This document shows positions 55,262 through 64,000 of a DNA stretch of 64,000 nucleotides, piece after piece. The position numbers and the translations under genes are program-made. The stretch comes from Bacteroidaceae bacterium (lineage in GTDB: Bacteria; Bacteroidota; Bacteroidia; Bacteroidales; Barnesiellaceae_A). A model generated the notes under the pieces. That model was not told the origin of the DNA. It saw nothing but the letters and a program-made list of their open reading frames with translations, and did not search any database. The stretch's first letter is position 1, and each line of letters starts with the position of its first letter. The stretch spans positions 48,484-112,483 of the forward strand of contig JAFXJY010000035.1 of assembly GCA_017531985.1 (NCBI GenBank), read 5' to 3'.

Positions 55262-56684
55262 TAGTCTGTAAAATATTTAGATGATAATTGAGATATAATT
55301 CAATGTCTTTTGAATTGAAGGTATAGTATCCGCCACTTTTGTATTTTTTTAGAGAACTTATATATTTGATAAAGTCTTCATTATAGAGGATTTTAGTAAT
55401 GGTATCAATATCTGCATTTGTTAAGATATATAATCCGCTATATAGTCCGCATCCTCGTGGTACATGGTTAATCTTGATGGATGATACATCCTTAATACAA
55501 GTATTGATGGAGATTTTATTAACGTACACGTCCTTCAATGCTTGTGTTCTTCCGTACAGATACCATTGAGGATTACTTCCTTCTTTTTGTCCTTTCAATA
55601 AATTTTCCTTATGCAAATATAAGTATTCGGCTATATCTTGGTTGTTGAAAATCTTCTCTTTGTCCAAAGGCTTGCCCTTGGTGTCATAGGGAAAAAAGGC
55701 TTTATACCATTTTCCTGTTGAGGCCTTTATTGCAGGTATAACATGCTGTGTAAATGGAAAGTCCTGTGCTATAAAAACTTTATCAGACAAAGTAGCAAAA
55801 CCATTTTTTACAACAGCTAGCTTTAATCCTCTATTCATTATTATTTCGCGAAGTTGGTTCAATGTCTTGCGATATGCAAGATAGAAGTAGCCATTTATAT
55901 CTATTTCATTAATACATAATGTTTCTATATATTTTTTATCCCGATTTTCAATATCATATTCGTAGTAAGCAAAGTTATCGGTATTGATACCCTTACGAAA
56001 ATGTGATATTAGCGTGTAGGTAGTAACTCTGAATGCTTGATAATGTGCTAAGTCAATAAGAGATATGAGATTGCGATTTTTTCGGATATAATCTCTTAGA
56101 TTAGCTCCTGCAACACTGTTAAGCCATGAACTTGGAGTAATGTAACATAGGTGTCCTCCCTCTTTCAACATTCTGAAACCAATTTCAAAGAATACAAGAT
56201 ATAAGTCGGTCATTCCTCCTGTTGCAAAAGCGTATTTCTTTACAGTGTTATATCCCTCATTAAGATTGTGAACTCTCACATATGGTGGATTTCCTACCAC
56301 AAAATCCATTTTATTGTCATAATCCGATACCGTAAGCGTGTCGGCATGACGTATATCAAAGTCTACCTCTTTGAGATGTAATGACTTACATAGGTCTTTT
56401 AAGTTTTTCTGTAAGTCGACGTTAAATATATAGTTGTCTATTTCGATAGCATGAATATATTGTGAAAGATGTTCTTCAACACCATTTGCTGTGTGATAAA
56501 AAGCTACATATTCATTATAGTATCGCTTGATGATTTCACACAGAAAGGCACCGCTTCCACAAGAGTTTTCCATACAATGTTTTTGTAGGATATTTTCTCC
56601 GTAATATCCTGCTTCATCAAGGATGTTTTTTACCAGATAATCAGGTGTGAAAACTTGTCCGTTGTTTTTTATTTTATTTGACAT
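55194..56684 (-). CDS. Type II N6-adenine DNA methyltransferase
   Basis: 496 aa from ATG 56684; the frame runs to 56777 but the promoter box at 56711-56718 lies within that extension. GQVFTPDYLVKNILDEAG, then SCGSGAFLCEIIK (motif I, S-adenosylmethionine binding) and DFVVGNPPYVRV (motif IV NPPY catalytic site) define a gamma-like N6-adenine enzyme; the C-terminal half is a probable target-recognition domain. AT-rich like the nuclease gene and unlike flanking operons, consistent with horizontal acquisition. It would protect the host from the partner nuclease. Confidence 0.85.
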   Translation of the reverse strand: MSNKIKNNGQVFTPDYLVKNILDEAGYYGENILQKHCMENSCGSGAFLCEIIKRYYNEYVAFYHTANGVEEHLSQYIHAIEIDNYIFNVDLQKNLKDLCKSLHLKEVDFDIRHADTLTVSDYDNKMDFVVGNPPYVRVHNLNEGYNTVKKYAFATGGMTDLYLVFFEIGFRMLKEGGHLCYITPSSWLNSVAGANLRDYIRKNRNLISLIDLAHYQAFRVTTYTLISHFRKGINTDNFAYYEYDIENRDKKYIETLCINEIDINGYFYLAYRKTLNQLREIIMNRGLKLAVVKNGFATLSDKVFIAQDFPFTQHVIPAIKASTGKWYKAFFPYDTKGKPLDKEKIFNNQDIAEYLYLHKENLLKGQKEGSNPQWYLYGRTQALKDVYVNKISINTCIKDVSSIKINHVPRGCGLYSGLYILTNADIDTITKILYNEDFIKYISSLKKYKSGGYYTFNSKDIELYLNYHLNILQTNGSITIKSINKQGISQCNQTLF

Positions 56685-56710
56685 TGATAGGATTCGTATT
56701 TCTTGCTGTG

Positions 56711-56718
56711 CAAAGATA
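56711..56718 (-). promoter_or_regulatory. -7 promoter box of the restriction-modification pair
   Basis: TATCTTTG on the minus strand (56718-56711), 26 bp before the methyltransferase ATG; -33 element unclear. Confidence 0.55.
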
Positions 56719-56766
56719 ATGTTTTTTATTGAAAATACTATTTTATACCGTCCTGCGAAATGCGAG

Positions 56767-56815
56767 ATAAAAGACAATCGAGGTGTTCCTGTGTGTAAGG
56801 AATACCTCGACTGTC
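56767..56815 (-). terminator. Intrinsic terminator of the glycine-cleavage operon
   Basis: An 18-bp imperfect stem (56815-56798 with 56790-56773) is followed on the minus strand by TTTTATC, 22 nt past the lpd stop. Confidence 0.8.
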
Positions 56816-56836
56816 AAATGGGGTTGTTATGCACTA

Positions 56837-58186
56837 TTACATGCTGTGTGCAGCTGTCTGTATTACTTCGCCTAAGGTCGGATGGGTGTGAATGATACGT
56901 TGTAATTGCTCGACGGTGGCTCCGGTTGAAATAAGAGCACACACTTCTTGTACGAGGTCGGCTGCGTGAGGCCCGTATAGGTGGCAACCTATCAGTCGAC
57001 CATCGGCATCGGCTATAACCTTGCACAATCCGTCGGGTTCGTTCATGCACAGAGCTTTACCATTGGCACGGAAGAATGCTTTGCCACAGCGATATGCAAT
57101 ACCTTTATCTTTACACTCGTCTTCTGTAACACCTACGGTAGCCACTTCGGGTACGGTGAATACGGCTGCCGGGATTACATCCAATCGGATGCCGTCGTTG
57201 TCGTTACCGCAGATGTGGTTCAAGGCTCGTATGCCGTGCCATGTAGCTGCGTGGGCAAGCATGATGCCTCCTGTTACGTCACCTATGGCATAGATGTGAG
57301 GAACGTTTGTCTGCATCATTTCGTTGACCTTGATACCGGCCGGTGTAAATTCGATGCCTACATCGGCAAGGTTGAGCGAGTCGGTGTTGGCACGTCGTCC
57401 CACTGCCATAAGTACTCGGTCGACAGTAATACATTCCTCTTTGCCCTTGCGAGAGTAGGATACTTGCATCTCTTCACCCTCTTGCTTGATGGCAGTAACT
57501 CCGGTCTGTGTGAGTATTTCAATACCTCGTTTTGATAGACTCTGTTTTAGACGTTTGGCTATATCGGTGTCAAATCGTGGTAGTACCTCCTTGCAGAACT
57601 CTACAACTGTCACTTCGCTGCCGAAGCTGTTGAAGATAGATGCAAATTCAAGTCCTATCACGCCGGCTCCTATTACACACAGGCGACGAGGAATTTCGGT
57701 GAGTTCGAGCATCTCTTTCGAGGTGAGTACTCCCGGAAGGTGGGCTCCTTCGATGGGAAGGAACTTGCTGACCGAGCCGGTGGCAATAATAATATTATCG
57801 GCACTATATTGCTCGCCATTGACTTCGATGGTGTGAGCATCCACAAAGGTGGCTTTTCCCTCGACCAGATGAATGAGCTTGTGTCCCAGCAAGGTTGCCA
57901 CTCCTTGTTTGAGTTGTTCGACAATGCGATTCTTGCGTTCGGTAACAGCTGCAAAATTGAAGTTATAGCTAACACCCTCTATGCCGTATAGTTCGGCTTC
58001 ATGCAGGTCGTTTATTACTTGTGCATTCTTGCAGAACGACTTAGTGGGGATGCAACCCTCGTTGAGGCAAGTGCCACCGATGGCATTTGCCTCAATGAGA
58101 GTAACTTCTATGCCTCTTTGGGCTGCCAGTACTGCGGTTTCGTAACCACCGGGACCGGCTCCTATGATGATAAGAGGTGTGTGCAT
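56837..58186 (-). CDS. lpdA: Dihydrolipoamide dehydrogenase (L protein)
   Basis: 449 aa. FAD flavoprotein that reoxidises the lipoyl arm of GcvH with NAD+. FAD motif IIGAGPGGYETAVLA, redox disulfide GGTCLNEGCIPTKSF, NAD-binding VIGAGVIGLEFASIFNSFG, YAIGDVTGGIMLAHAA, and the C-terminal HTHPTLGEVIQTA containing the catalytic His-Glu pair. Last gene of the gcv operon; 6 bp after gcvPB. It may also serve other lipoyl complexes, though none are encoded here. Confidence 0.95.
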   Translation of the reverse strand: MHTPLIIIGAGPGGYETAVLAAQRGIEVTLIEANAIGGTCLNEGCIPTKSFCKNAQVINDLHEAELYGIEGVSYNFNFAAVTERKNRIVEQLKQGVATLLGHKLIHLVEGKATFVDAHTIEVNGEQYSADNIIIATGSVSKFLPIEGAHLPGVLTSKEMLELTEIPRRLCVIGAGVIGLEFASIFNSFGSEVTVVEFCKEVLPRFDTDIAKRLKQSLSKRGIEILTQTGVTAIKQEGEEMQVSYSRKGKEECITVDRVLMAVGRRANTDSLNLADVGIEFTPAGIKVNEMMQTNVPHIYAIGDVTGGIMLAHAATWHGIRALNHICGNDNDGIRLDVIPAAVFTVPEVATVGVTEDECKDKGIAYRCGKAFFRANGKALCMNEPDGLCKVIADADGRLIGCHLYGPHAADLVQEVCALISTGATVEQLQRIIHTHPTLGEVIQTAAHSM

Positions 58187-58192
58187 ATACGT

Positions 58193-59659
58193 TTATTGTG
58201 CTTGGTTTTTCAACTCGGTGTAAGTGAGGATGGGGTTCTTGGCAGCCGTTGTTTCGTCAAGACGACGCACCGGTGTGTTGTGGGGTGCTGTCTTTAACTC
58301 GTCGGGCATAGTGCGAGCCTCCTCGGCAATCTTCTTCATGATAGCCACAAATTCGTTGATAGTTTCCAACGATTCGGTTTCGGTGGGTTCTATCATTATC
58401 GACTGGTGGAATAACAATGGGAAGTAGATAGTGGGGGCGTGGTAGCCGTAGTCGAGCAGACGCTTGGCTATGTCGAGTGTGGTAACACCGGTCGAGGTGT
58501 CGGCCAATCCGTCGAATACAAATTCGTGCTTGCACAATGTGTCGATGGGTAATTTGTAATCTCCTTTGAGTTCCTCCTTGATATAGTTGGCGTTGAGAGT
58601 TGCCAAAGGTCCTGCATAGCGAAGATTTTCTTTACCCAGTGACAAGATATAGGTGTAGGCACGTTGCAGAACAGCGTAGTTGCCTAAGAAGCCCGAAATC
58701 TGACCTATTGCTTCCTTACCGTTGTATATCTCGTATTGACCTTCGTTGTTGCGTATCACGCGAGGACTGGGCAGATACTCGGTAAGATGAGCAGCCACAC
58801 CCACTGCTCCTGCACCGGGACCTCCGCCACCGTGAGGTGTTGAGAATGTCTTGTGCAGATTGAGGTGAAGGATGTCAAAGCCCATATCACCGGGACGACA
58901 GCGACCCAATAGGGGGTTCATGTTTGCTCCATCGTAGTATAACAAGCCACCACAATCGTGTACCATCTTGGCAATTTCGAGAATGCGAGTCTCGAAGAGA
59001 CCTAAGGTGTTGGGGTTGGTCATCATTATACCGGCAACGGTGTCATCGAGTACGCTACGCAGTGAATCGATGTCGATTGTGCCATCGGATAATGATTTTA
59101 CCTCTACTACATCCAGTCCGCACACTGCTGCACTGGCCGGGTTGGTTCCATGGGCACTATCGGGAACGATTACTTTGGTGCGTTTTACATCACCTCGCAA
59201 TAGGTGGTATTGTCGCATGATCATCAATCCGGTCAACTCGCCATGAGCTCCTGCAAAGGGGTTGAGTGTACACTCGGCCATACCGGTAATGGTGGCAAGC
59301 GAGCGGTTCAACTCGTAGTAGAGTTCCAATGCTCCTTGTGCAGTTTCAACGGGTTGTAAGGGGTGAAGGCTCTTAAATCCATTCAGCCCTGCCATTTCTT
59401 CGTTGATTTTGGGATTGTATTTCATAGTACAACTACCCAAGGGGTAGAAACCGGTATCAACACCGAAGTTCATGTTTGACAAGTTGGTGTAGTGACGAAC
59501 AACACCCAACTCATCGACCTGAGGCAGTCCTGTGTCGGTGGTGCGACGCAGATTTTCGGGGATGTCACAAGTGTGCTGTGTCCACGGATTGCGAGGAAGC
59601 GAATAACCTGTGCGTCCCTCTTTCGATAATTCGAAAATTAATCTATCGTAGTATTTCAT
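58193..59659 (-). CDS. gcvPB: Glycine dehydrogenase (decarboxylating) subunit 2
   Basis: 488 aa, the PLP-binding half of the split P protein. PLP lysine in LHLNLHKTFSTPHGGGGPG; SCTMKYNPKINE and PIMIEPTETES-type (SIMIEPTETESLE) motifs are characteristic. Together with GcvPA it decarboxylates glycine and passes the aminomethyl group to lipoyl-GcvH. Split alpha/beta P proteins are normal in several anaerobic lineages. Separated by 3 bp from gcvPA. Confidence 0.95.
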   Translation of the reverse strand: MKYYDRLIFELSKEGRTGYSLPRNPWTQHTCDIPENLRRTTDTGLPQVDELGVVRHYTNLSNMNFGVDTGFYPLGSCTMKYNPKINEEMAGLNGFKSLHPLQPVETAQGALELYYELNRSLATITGMAECTLNPFAGAHGELTGLMIMRQYHLLRGDVKRTKVIVPDSAHGTNPASAAVCGLDVVEVKSLSDGTIDIDSLRSVLDDTVAGIMMTNPNTLGLFETRILEIAKMVHDCGGLLYYDGANMNPLLGRCRPGDMGFDILHLNLHKTFSTPHGGGGPGAGAVGVAAHLTEYLPSPRVIRNNEGQYEIYNGKEAIGQISGFLGNYAVLQRAYTYILSLGKENLRYAGPLATLNANYIKEELKGDYKLPIDTLCKHEFVFDGLADTSTGVTTLDIAKRLLDYGYHAPTIYFPLLFHQSIMIEPTETESLETINEFVAIMKKIAEEARTMPDELKTAPHNTPVRRLDETTAAKNPILTYTELKNQAQ

Positions 59660-59662
59660 GGC

Positions 59663-60991
59663 TTACAGTGTATTTATGACATTAATTAAATGGTCTATTT
59701 CTTGTGGAGTGCGACGCTCGGTTACGCAGAACGATACATAACCTTCCTCGGTCTGCAATGCTCCGAAGATGCCCTCACGCAATAATGCGGCTTGCAACTT
59801 GTCGATAGGCAAGGTAGTATTAAGAACAAATTCCTTTAAGAAGGGCTTGTCAAACACTGGTGTAAACTTGCCTGTGGCAATGAGGCGGTTGTATAGTTCG
59901 TGTGCACCACCGTAACTTATCTCATTGACTTCTTTAAGACCTTTGGGTCCCATAAGTGCAAGGTATATTGTCACATACAATGCCATGAGCGACTGGTTGG
60001 AGCAGATGTTGCTGGTGGCCTTTTCGCGGCGGATATGTTGTTCGCGTGCTTGCAGTGTGAGGACAAAGGCTCGTTTGCCATCGACATCGCGTGTAGCACC
60101 TACCACACGTCCGGGCAACTTGCGAACATGCTCTTTTTTGCAAGCCAAGAAACCTACATACGGTCCTCCATAGTTCATGGGCATACCCAATGTCTGTCCA
60201 TCGCCACATGCTATATCGGCATTCCACTCACCGGGTGTCTTTATTACAGCAAGAGCCGAGGGATCGGCATAGATCATAAAGAGAGCCTTCTGCTCATGCA
60301 TGGTGTCGGCATATCCGGTAAAGTCCTCAATTATGCCATATTTGTTTATGGCCGGAACTAACAATCCGGCTACATCGCCGGCAGCAAGTTCGGCTTTTAC
60401 GGCATCCAATGATGTTACACCGTCGACAGCTTCTATGGTAGTAATGGCTATGCCGCGATACTTGGCATAAGTGTCAATAACGCTGCGAACATTTACGGGA
60501 AGAGTTCCCGATACGAGTACGCGTGTCTTTTTACGAGTCGATGCAAGAGCCATCATTACGGCCTCAGCTGCGGCAGTAGGACCATCGTACATCGATGCAT
60601 TGCTGCAATCCATTCCGGTAAGGGATGCAATCATGCTTTGGTATTCAAAGATATATCGAAGTGTTCCTTGCGAAATCTCAGCTTGGTAGGGGGTATATGC
60701 TGTAATGAACTCAGAGCGTTGCAGCAAGTAGGGTATTACCGAGGGTGCATAGTGGTCGTATGCACCGGCACCGGCAAAGACTGTCAGGTTTGTGTTGCGA
60801 CTCTCGAGCTCGGCAAAGCGACGACGAATTTCTTCCTCGCTGTAAGCCGAGGGTAGGTCATATTCTTTATCTTCCGAGTAATATACTTCTTTGGGAATAT
60901 CGGCATAGAGGTCGTCGAGCGACTTCATGCCGATACGTTCCAACATCGCTTGTATATCTTCCTCGGTGTGGGGAAAATAGGCGAAGCTCAT
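59663..60991 (-). CDS. gcvPA: Glycine dehydrogenase (decarboxylating) subunit 1
   Basis: 442 aa, the PLP-free half of the split P protein. Signatures: YFPHTEEDIQAMLERIG at the N-terminus, GAGAYDHYAPSVIPYLLQR, YTPYQAEISQGTLRYIFE, QTLGMPMNYGGPYVGFLA and ATSNICSNQSLMAL. Forms the active complex with GcvPB. 12 bp after gcvH. Confidence 0.95.
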   Translation of the reverse strand: MSFAYFPHTEEDIQAMLERIGMKSLDDLYADIPKEVYYSEDKEYDLPSAYSEEEIRRRFAELESRNTNLTVFAGAGAYDHYAPSVIPYLLQRSEFITAYTPYQAEISQGTLRYIFEYQSMIASLTGMDCSNASMYDGPTAAAEAVMMALASTRKKTRVLVSGTLPVNVRSVIDTYAKYRGIAITTIEAVDGVTSLDAVKAELAAGDVAGLLVPAINKYGIIEDFTGYADTMHEQKALFMIYADPSALAVIKTPGEWNADIACGDGQTLGMPMNYGGPYVGFLACKKEHVRKLPGRVVGATRDVDGKRAFVLTLQAREQHIRREKATSNICSNQSLMALYVTIYLALMGPKGLKEVNEISYGGAHELYNRLIATGKFTPVFDKPFLKEFVLNTTLPIDKLQAALLREGIFGALQTEEGYVSFCVTERRTPQEIDHLINVINTL

Positions 60992-61003
60992 AGTACAATT
61001 CTA

Positions 61004-61390
61004 TTAGTGTTCGTTTGCACAGAAAGCTTCATAAGCAGCTGCATCCATCAACTCGTCGAGTTCCGATGCATCGCTCATCTCTACTTTCATAATCCAGTTC
61101 TCGAAAGCATCCTCATTAATCAACTCGGGTGCATCTTCAAGGGCTTCGTTTATTTCTGTAACAACACCGCTAACGGGCGAAATAAGGTCGCTGGCAGCCT
61201 TGGTACTCTCTACTGCACCAAAATCCTCTTCCTTGGCTACTTCATCATCAACCTCGGGCATGTCAACATATACGATGTTGCCCAATGCGTGTTGTGCATA
61301 ATCTGTGATACCTACGATGGCTATGTTGCCTTCTACTTTTACCCACTCATGTGATTGGCTGTAATACAAGCCATTTAATACTTTGCTCAT
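61004..61390 (-). CDS. gcvH: Glycine cleavage system H protein
   Basis: 128 aa, normal length. Lipoyl-carrying shuttle protein. The modified Lys64 is in AVESTKAASD, and SHEWVKVEGNIAIVGITDYA and NIVYVDMPEVDDEV are family signatures. The lipoate is probably attached by the LplA encoded first in this operon. 48 bp after gcvT, the widest gap in the operon. Confidence 0.97.
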   Translation of the reverse strand: MSKVLNGLYYSQSHEWVKVEGNIAIVGITDYAQHALGNIVYVDMPEVDDEVAKEEDFGAVESTKAASDLISPVSGVVTEINEALEDAPELINEDAFENWIMKVEMSDASELDELMDAAAYEAFCANEH

Positions 61391-61438
61391 AATATTTTTT
61401 TGATTTTTATAGGTTAATAAATTATCTTTCGTTATAGA

Positions 61439-62539
61439 TTATTTTTTGTATTTAGCTTCGTAGAAACGACGTTTGCACACTGTTCCTTTGAATGTTTTTT
61501 TGCGGATGCGAACTTCTACTTCGCTACCCATGGCGGCATATTCCTTTTGTATAAGTGCCACACACACGCTCTTGTCGGTCGAGATAGAGCGATAGCCGGT
61601 TGTTACACGACCCACTACTTGACCGTCAACTTCCACTTCATACTCGGCACGAGGTATGGCCTTGTCGTGTAGTTCGATACCTACCGATTTGCGGGTTACG
61701 CCCTCAGCTTTCTGGCGGGCACATGCTTCCTTGCCCAAGAAGTCGTTCTCTTTGTCGAGCTTGACAAACATGCTGAGACCTGCCTCTACGGGAGTAATAT
61801 CCACATCTATTTCGTGACCGTAGAGAGGAAGTCCTGCTTCGAAACGCAAGGTGTCGCGACAGCCGAGACCACATGCGGCAACATGACCTTCGTTGTACAA
61901 CTTGTCCCACAAGGCTATGATAGTATCGTGGTCGGCATATAGTTCAAATCCGTCCTCGCCGGTGTAACCTGTGCGGCTGGCAATGAGGTAGTGACCATCG
62001 TAAGTAAGTTCCTTGAAGGTGTAAAATTCGAGATCGGCAATAGGGAGACCCAAAAGATTGACTGCCACCTCCTCGGCTTTGGGGCCTTGCAATGCAATCT
62101 GACCTATTTCGTCCGATGCATTATCTACTTTTACATCGAAGCCTTCACTCTGGCTTACCACCCATTGGTAGTCTTTGGCTATGTTCGACGCATTTACAAC
62201 AAGCAAGAAGGTGTTCTCATCTTGCATACGATATACGAGCAAGTCATCAACAACTCCACCGGTGGGGTAGAGCATGAAACCATAGAGAACTTTTCCTACG
62301 GCCATGTCGGCTACTTGGTTAGAGAAAATATAGTTTACAAATTTTTCGGCATCGGGACCCGAAACATAGATTTCGCCCATGTGTGATACATCGAACATAC
62401 CCACATTGTTGCGTACTGCCTGATGCTCCTCGACGATTGAGGTGTATTGTATAGGCATCATATATCCGGCAAAGGGACTCATTTGTGCTTGAAGAGCCAC
62501 ATGTTTGTCATAAAGACATGTTTTCAATAGATTATCCAT
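61439..62539 (-). CDS. gcvT: Aminomethyltransferase (T protein)
   Basis: 366 aa. Tetrahydrofolate-dependent; takes the aminomethyl group from GcvH, giving methylene-THF and ammonia. GMFDVSHMGEIYVSGPD is the folate-site signature, SRTGYTGEDGFELY the central one, and LRFEAGLPLYGHEI the last; the C-terminal domain follows. 8 bp after lplA. Confidence 0.95.
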   Translation of the reverse strand: MDNLLKTCLYDKHVALQAQMSPFAGYMMPIQYTSIVEEHQAVRNNVGMFDVSHMGEIYVSGPDAEKFVNYIFSNQVADMAVGKVLYGFMLYPTGGVVDDLLVYRMQDENTFLLVVNASNIAKDYQWVVSQSEGFDVKVDNASDEIGQIALQGPKAEEVAVNLLGLPIADLEFYTFKELTYDGHYLIASRTGYTGEDGFELYADHDTIIALWDKLYNEGHVAACGLGCRDTLRFEAGLPLYGHEIDVDITPVEAGLSMFVKLDKENDFLGKEACARQKAEGVTRKSVGIELHDKAIPRAEYEVEVDGQVVGRVTTGYRSISTDKSVCVALIQKEYAAMGSEVEVRIRKKTFKGTVCKRRFYEAKYKK

Positions 62540-62547
62540 AAGGTTTT

Positions 62548-63534
62548 TTATTTAATAGGTTCAGTAAATATTATATCTAATAGTTCTTCGGTTGTAAGAT
62601 TCTGTATATATCGGTCGAGACTTATTCCCTGCAAAGCCTCTTGCATGGCATCACGACTCCATTCGACACCCCGCAGGCGGTCATTCAGCAGGGCATGATA
62701 GTCTTGTAGGACGAAGAAGTCGCCACAAAGTTCTATCTTGCTTATGCGTCGATGATGCAAGTCGGCGTTGATGCTTATCTCTCCGGCACGCGTGCGTTGC
62801 ATTCCGCTGTGGTAGCTGTATCGAGGGTTGCGACCATATATAAATTCCTCATCTAAGTAAGTACTTTCTATTGCTTCGATGGCTGCAATCTCTTCTTCGG
62901 TAAGCATGCGTTCGCCATCGCAGAAAGTCGCTATCAAGTGACTACGGAACTCGGCAATATCCATGCTTGTGTACTCACACAAGTTCGTTACACGTTGGCG
63001 TGCCGAGGCAACGCCTTTACTTTGCAACTTATTGTCGGATGGTGTGATAGCTTGTTCGAGATGGTCGAAGTTGGTATTAAACAGCATCGTGCCATGAACG
63101 ATACTTCTACCCGGCAGCTGATAGAAAGCATTGCCCGACACCTTGCGTCCATCGACGAGAATATCATTTCGTCCCGACACTTGTGCAGCAATACCCACCT
63201 TCTGCAAGGCAAGAGCAACACGACGCATATATGTGTCGAAGATAAATCCCACACTATCGCCCTCCTTGATATACGAAATCATCAGATTGCCCATGTCGGA
63301 GTAGACACATCCACCACCACTCTTACGGCGGTACAATGCTATATTATTATGTCGGCAGTAGGGAAGATTAACCTCGGTTTCAAGTACTTGGTTACGTCCG
63401 AAAATGACGGTCGGAGTCACCTGCCATATGAAGAAACATTCTTTTTCGTCAAGGCAACGTGCCACATACTCCTCCATCGCCAGATAGAAGACTAATCGCC
63501 GAGGCCTATTGTCGGGTAATACAATATGTTTCAT
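62548..63534 (-). CDS. lplA: Lipoate-protein ligase A
   Basis: 328 aa from ATG 63534 (a TTG three codons upstream is also in frame; the transcript start inferred from the promoter gives a 14-nt leader either way). Adenylates lipoate and attaches it to Lys of target proteins. RRKSGGGCVYSDMGNLMIS is the lipoyl-binding loop, GRNDILVDGRKVSGNAFY and NKLQSKGVASARQRVTNL follow, and the ~90-residue C-terminal accessory domain is present. First gene of the gcv operon, so GcvH is its expected main client. Confidence 0.92.
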   Translation of the reverse strand: MKHIVLPDNRPRRLVFYLAMEEYVARCLDEKECFFIWQVTPTVIFGRNQVLETEVNLPYCRHNNIALYRRKSGGGCVYSDMGNLMISYIKEGDSVGFIFDTYMRRVALALQKVGIAAQVSGRNDILVDGRKVSGNAFYQLPGRSIVHGTMLFNTNFDHLEQAITPSDNKLQSKGVASARQRVTNLCEYTSMDIAEFRSHLIATFCDGERMLTEEEIAAIEAIESTYLDEEFIYGRNPRYSYHSGMQRTRAGEISINADLHHRRISKIELCGDFFVLQDYHALLNDRLRGVEWSRDAMQEALQGISLDRYIQNLTTEELLDIIFTEPIK

Positions 63535-63554
63535 CACTGTCAAGGTTAACGGTG

Positions 63555-63584
63555 CAAATATAGTGAAAGGCGAGAGAAAAACAA
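63555..63584 (-). promoter_or_regulatory. Promoter of the lplA-gcvTH-PA-PB-lpdA operon
   Basis: On the minus strand TTG (63584-63582), 19-bp spacer, TATATTTG (63562-63555), an ideal Bacteroidota promoter 21 bp from the lplA ATG. No glycine riboswitch motif was recognised between it and the gene. Confidence 0.8.
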
Positions 63585-63763
63585 TTCCAACTTGTTAGAA
63601 ATTTTTGTCCGAGCCGCATCCTATATTCTACAAATATACGCAACATTTTTTCGATAGCCATAAAAAATAGTCTTTTTTTTATTTTTTCGCAATTCTCTGA
63701 AAAGTCTCAACGCCCCCCGAGCCTACATCCCGCTTCGGCATCCTCTATTACCCTACATCACAG

Positions 63764-63850
63764 AGGAAGTCCTCACAGGGTCTTGTCGGTATGCGATTTT
63801 CTCACAACAAGATCCTGCGAGGACTACTCTCTCACTAATAAATAATCTTA
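63764..63850 (-). repeat. Interspersed hairpin repeat, copy B (inverted relative to copy A)
   Basis: Read on the minus strand it opens with TAAGATTATTTATTAGT (63850-63834), identical to 6281-6297, and continues into an 18-bp stem (63824-63807 with 63786-63769) whose arms and loop match copy A closely. It may terminate a minus-strand gene beyond the right edge. The rest of 63585-64000 shows no supportable gene. Confidence 0.7.
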
Positions 63851-64000
63851 TAATTATGACATTGTTTCTCTATCTATCGTTTCTACTGCTGTGTCGATAA
63901 TGAATATTTTCATCATATTCATATATACACACATCATCTTCATAGCAAGAATTTATAATTCCTGTAAATATAGGGAAAGGTATATCTAAATCGCCAACAC

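Noticed and set aside
63535..63600. Glycine riboswitch before the gcv operon
   Set aside because: The inferred transcript start leaves only about 14 nt of leader, too short for a riboswitch.
63856..63990. Two short plus-strand ORFs at the right edge
   Set aside because: 14 and 29 codons in an AT-rich region, with no start signals and no similarity; probably chance.

Overview
The window is a chromosomal segment from a member of the Bacteroidales; family and species cannot be fixed from the sequence alone. The evidence is Bacteroidota-type promoters (TAnnTTTG at -7, often with TTG about 19-20 bp upstream), almost no Shine-Dalgarno sequences, secreted proteins ending in T9SS-like sorting domains, a TonB-type beta-barrel protein with a carboxypeptidase-regulatory domain, a split glycine decarboxylase (gcvPA/gcvPB), a fused aspartokinase/homoserine dehydrogenase, and a glutamate decarboxylase/antiporter locus. 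No rRNA, tRNA, CRISPR array or complete insertion sequence was seen.

Layout. 1-6.2 kb is accessory: two secreted proteins with C-terminal sorting domains flank a three-gene minus-strand cluster (4795-1845) that looks like a stripped phage head module (scaffold-like, major-capsid-like with a lipoprotein-type leader, head-adaptor-like) without terminase, portal, protease or tail genes. 6.5-31 kb is mostly housekeeping: pepP, thrA-apbE, an outer-membrane beta-barrel protein, an MsbA-like ABC exporter, mntP, speA, truA, a DMT transporter, a LysM glucosaminidase, cdd-dnaX, ansA, asd, ruvB with a flippase, and a CNNM/CorC protein. 31-36.4 kb has a fucosyltransferase-like gene, a GNAT gene, and an alpha/beta hydrolase - membrane-anchored MurF-like ligase - D-Ala-D-Ala ligase cluster. 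36.6-44 kb is a glutamate decarboxylase locus: gadB, MFS, YfcC-type carrier, DcaP-like porin and a GadC-like antiporter. 44-54.5 kb holds an acetyl-CoA hydrolase/transferase, miaB, an MFS gene, an HD protein, cvpA, a sufB without sufC/D/S beside it, an SMR exporter, a tryptophanase with strong expression signals, and rubrerythrin. 54.5-56.7 kb is an AT-rich type II restriction-modification pair. 56.8-63.5 kb is a complete glycine-cleavage operon, lplA-gcvT-gcvH-gcvPA-gcvPB-lpd, with a clear promoter and terminator.

How genes work together. lplA lipoylates GcvH, which shuttles the aminomethyl group between the P, T and L proteins encoded in the same transcript. GadB and the GadC-like antiporter form an acid-resistance pair (Glu in, GABA out). 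ThrA and Asd supply the aspartate pathway. The MurF-like and Ddl enzymes would act in sequence on peptidoglycan precursors.

Intergenic DNA contains two families of hairpin repeats: about 85 bp at 6281-6361 and, inverted, at 63764-63850; and a 44-nt hairpin at 8002-8045 and 36519-36562. The first 44-nt copy lies inside a possible 184-bp MITE-like element.
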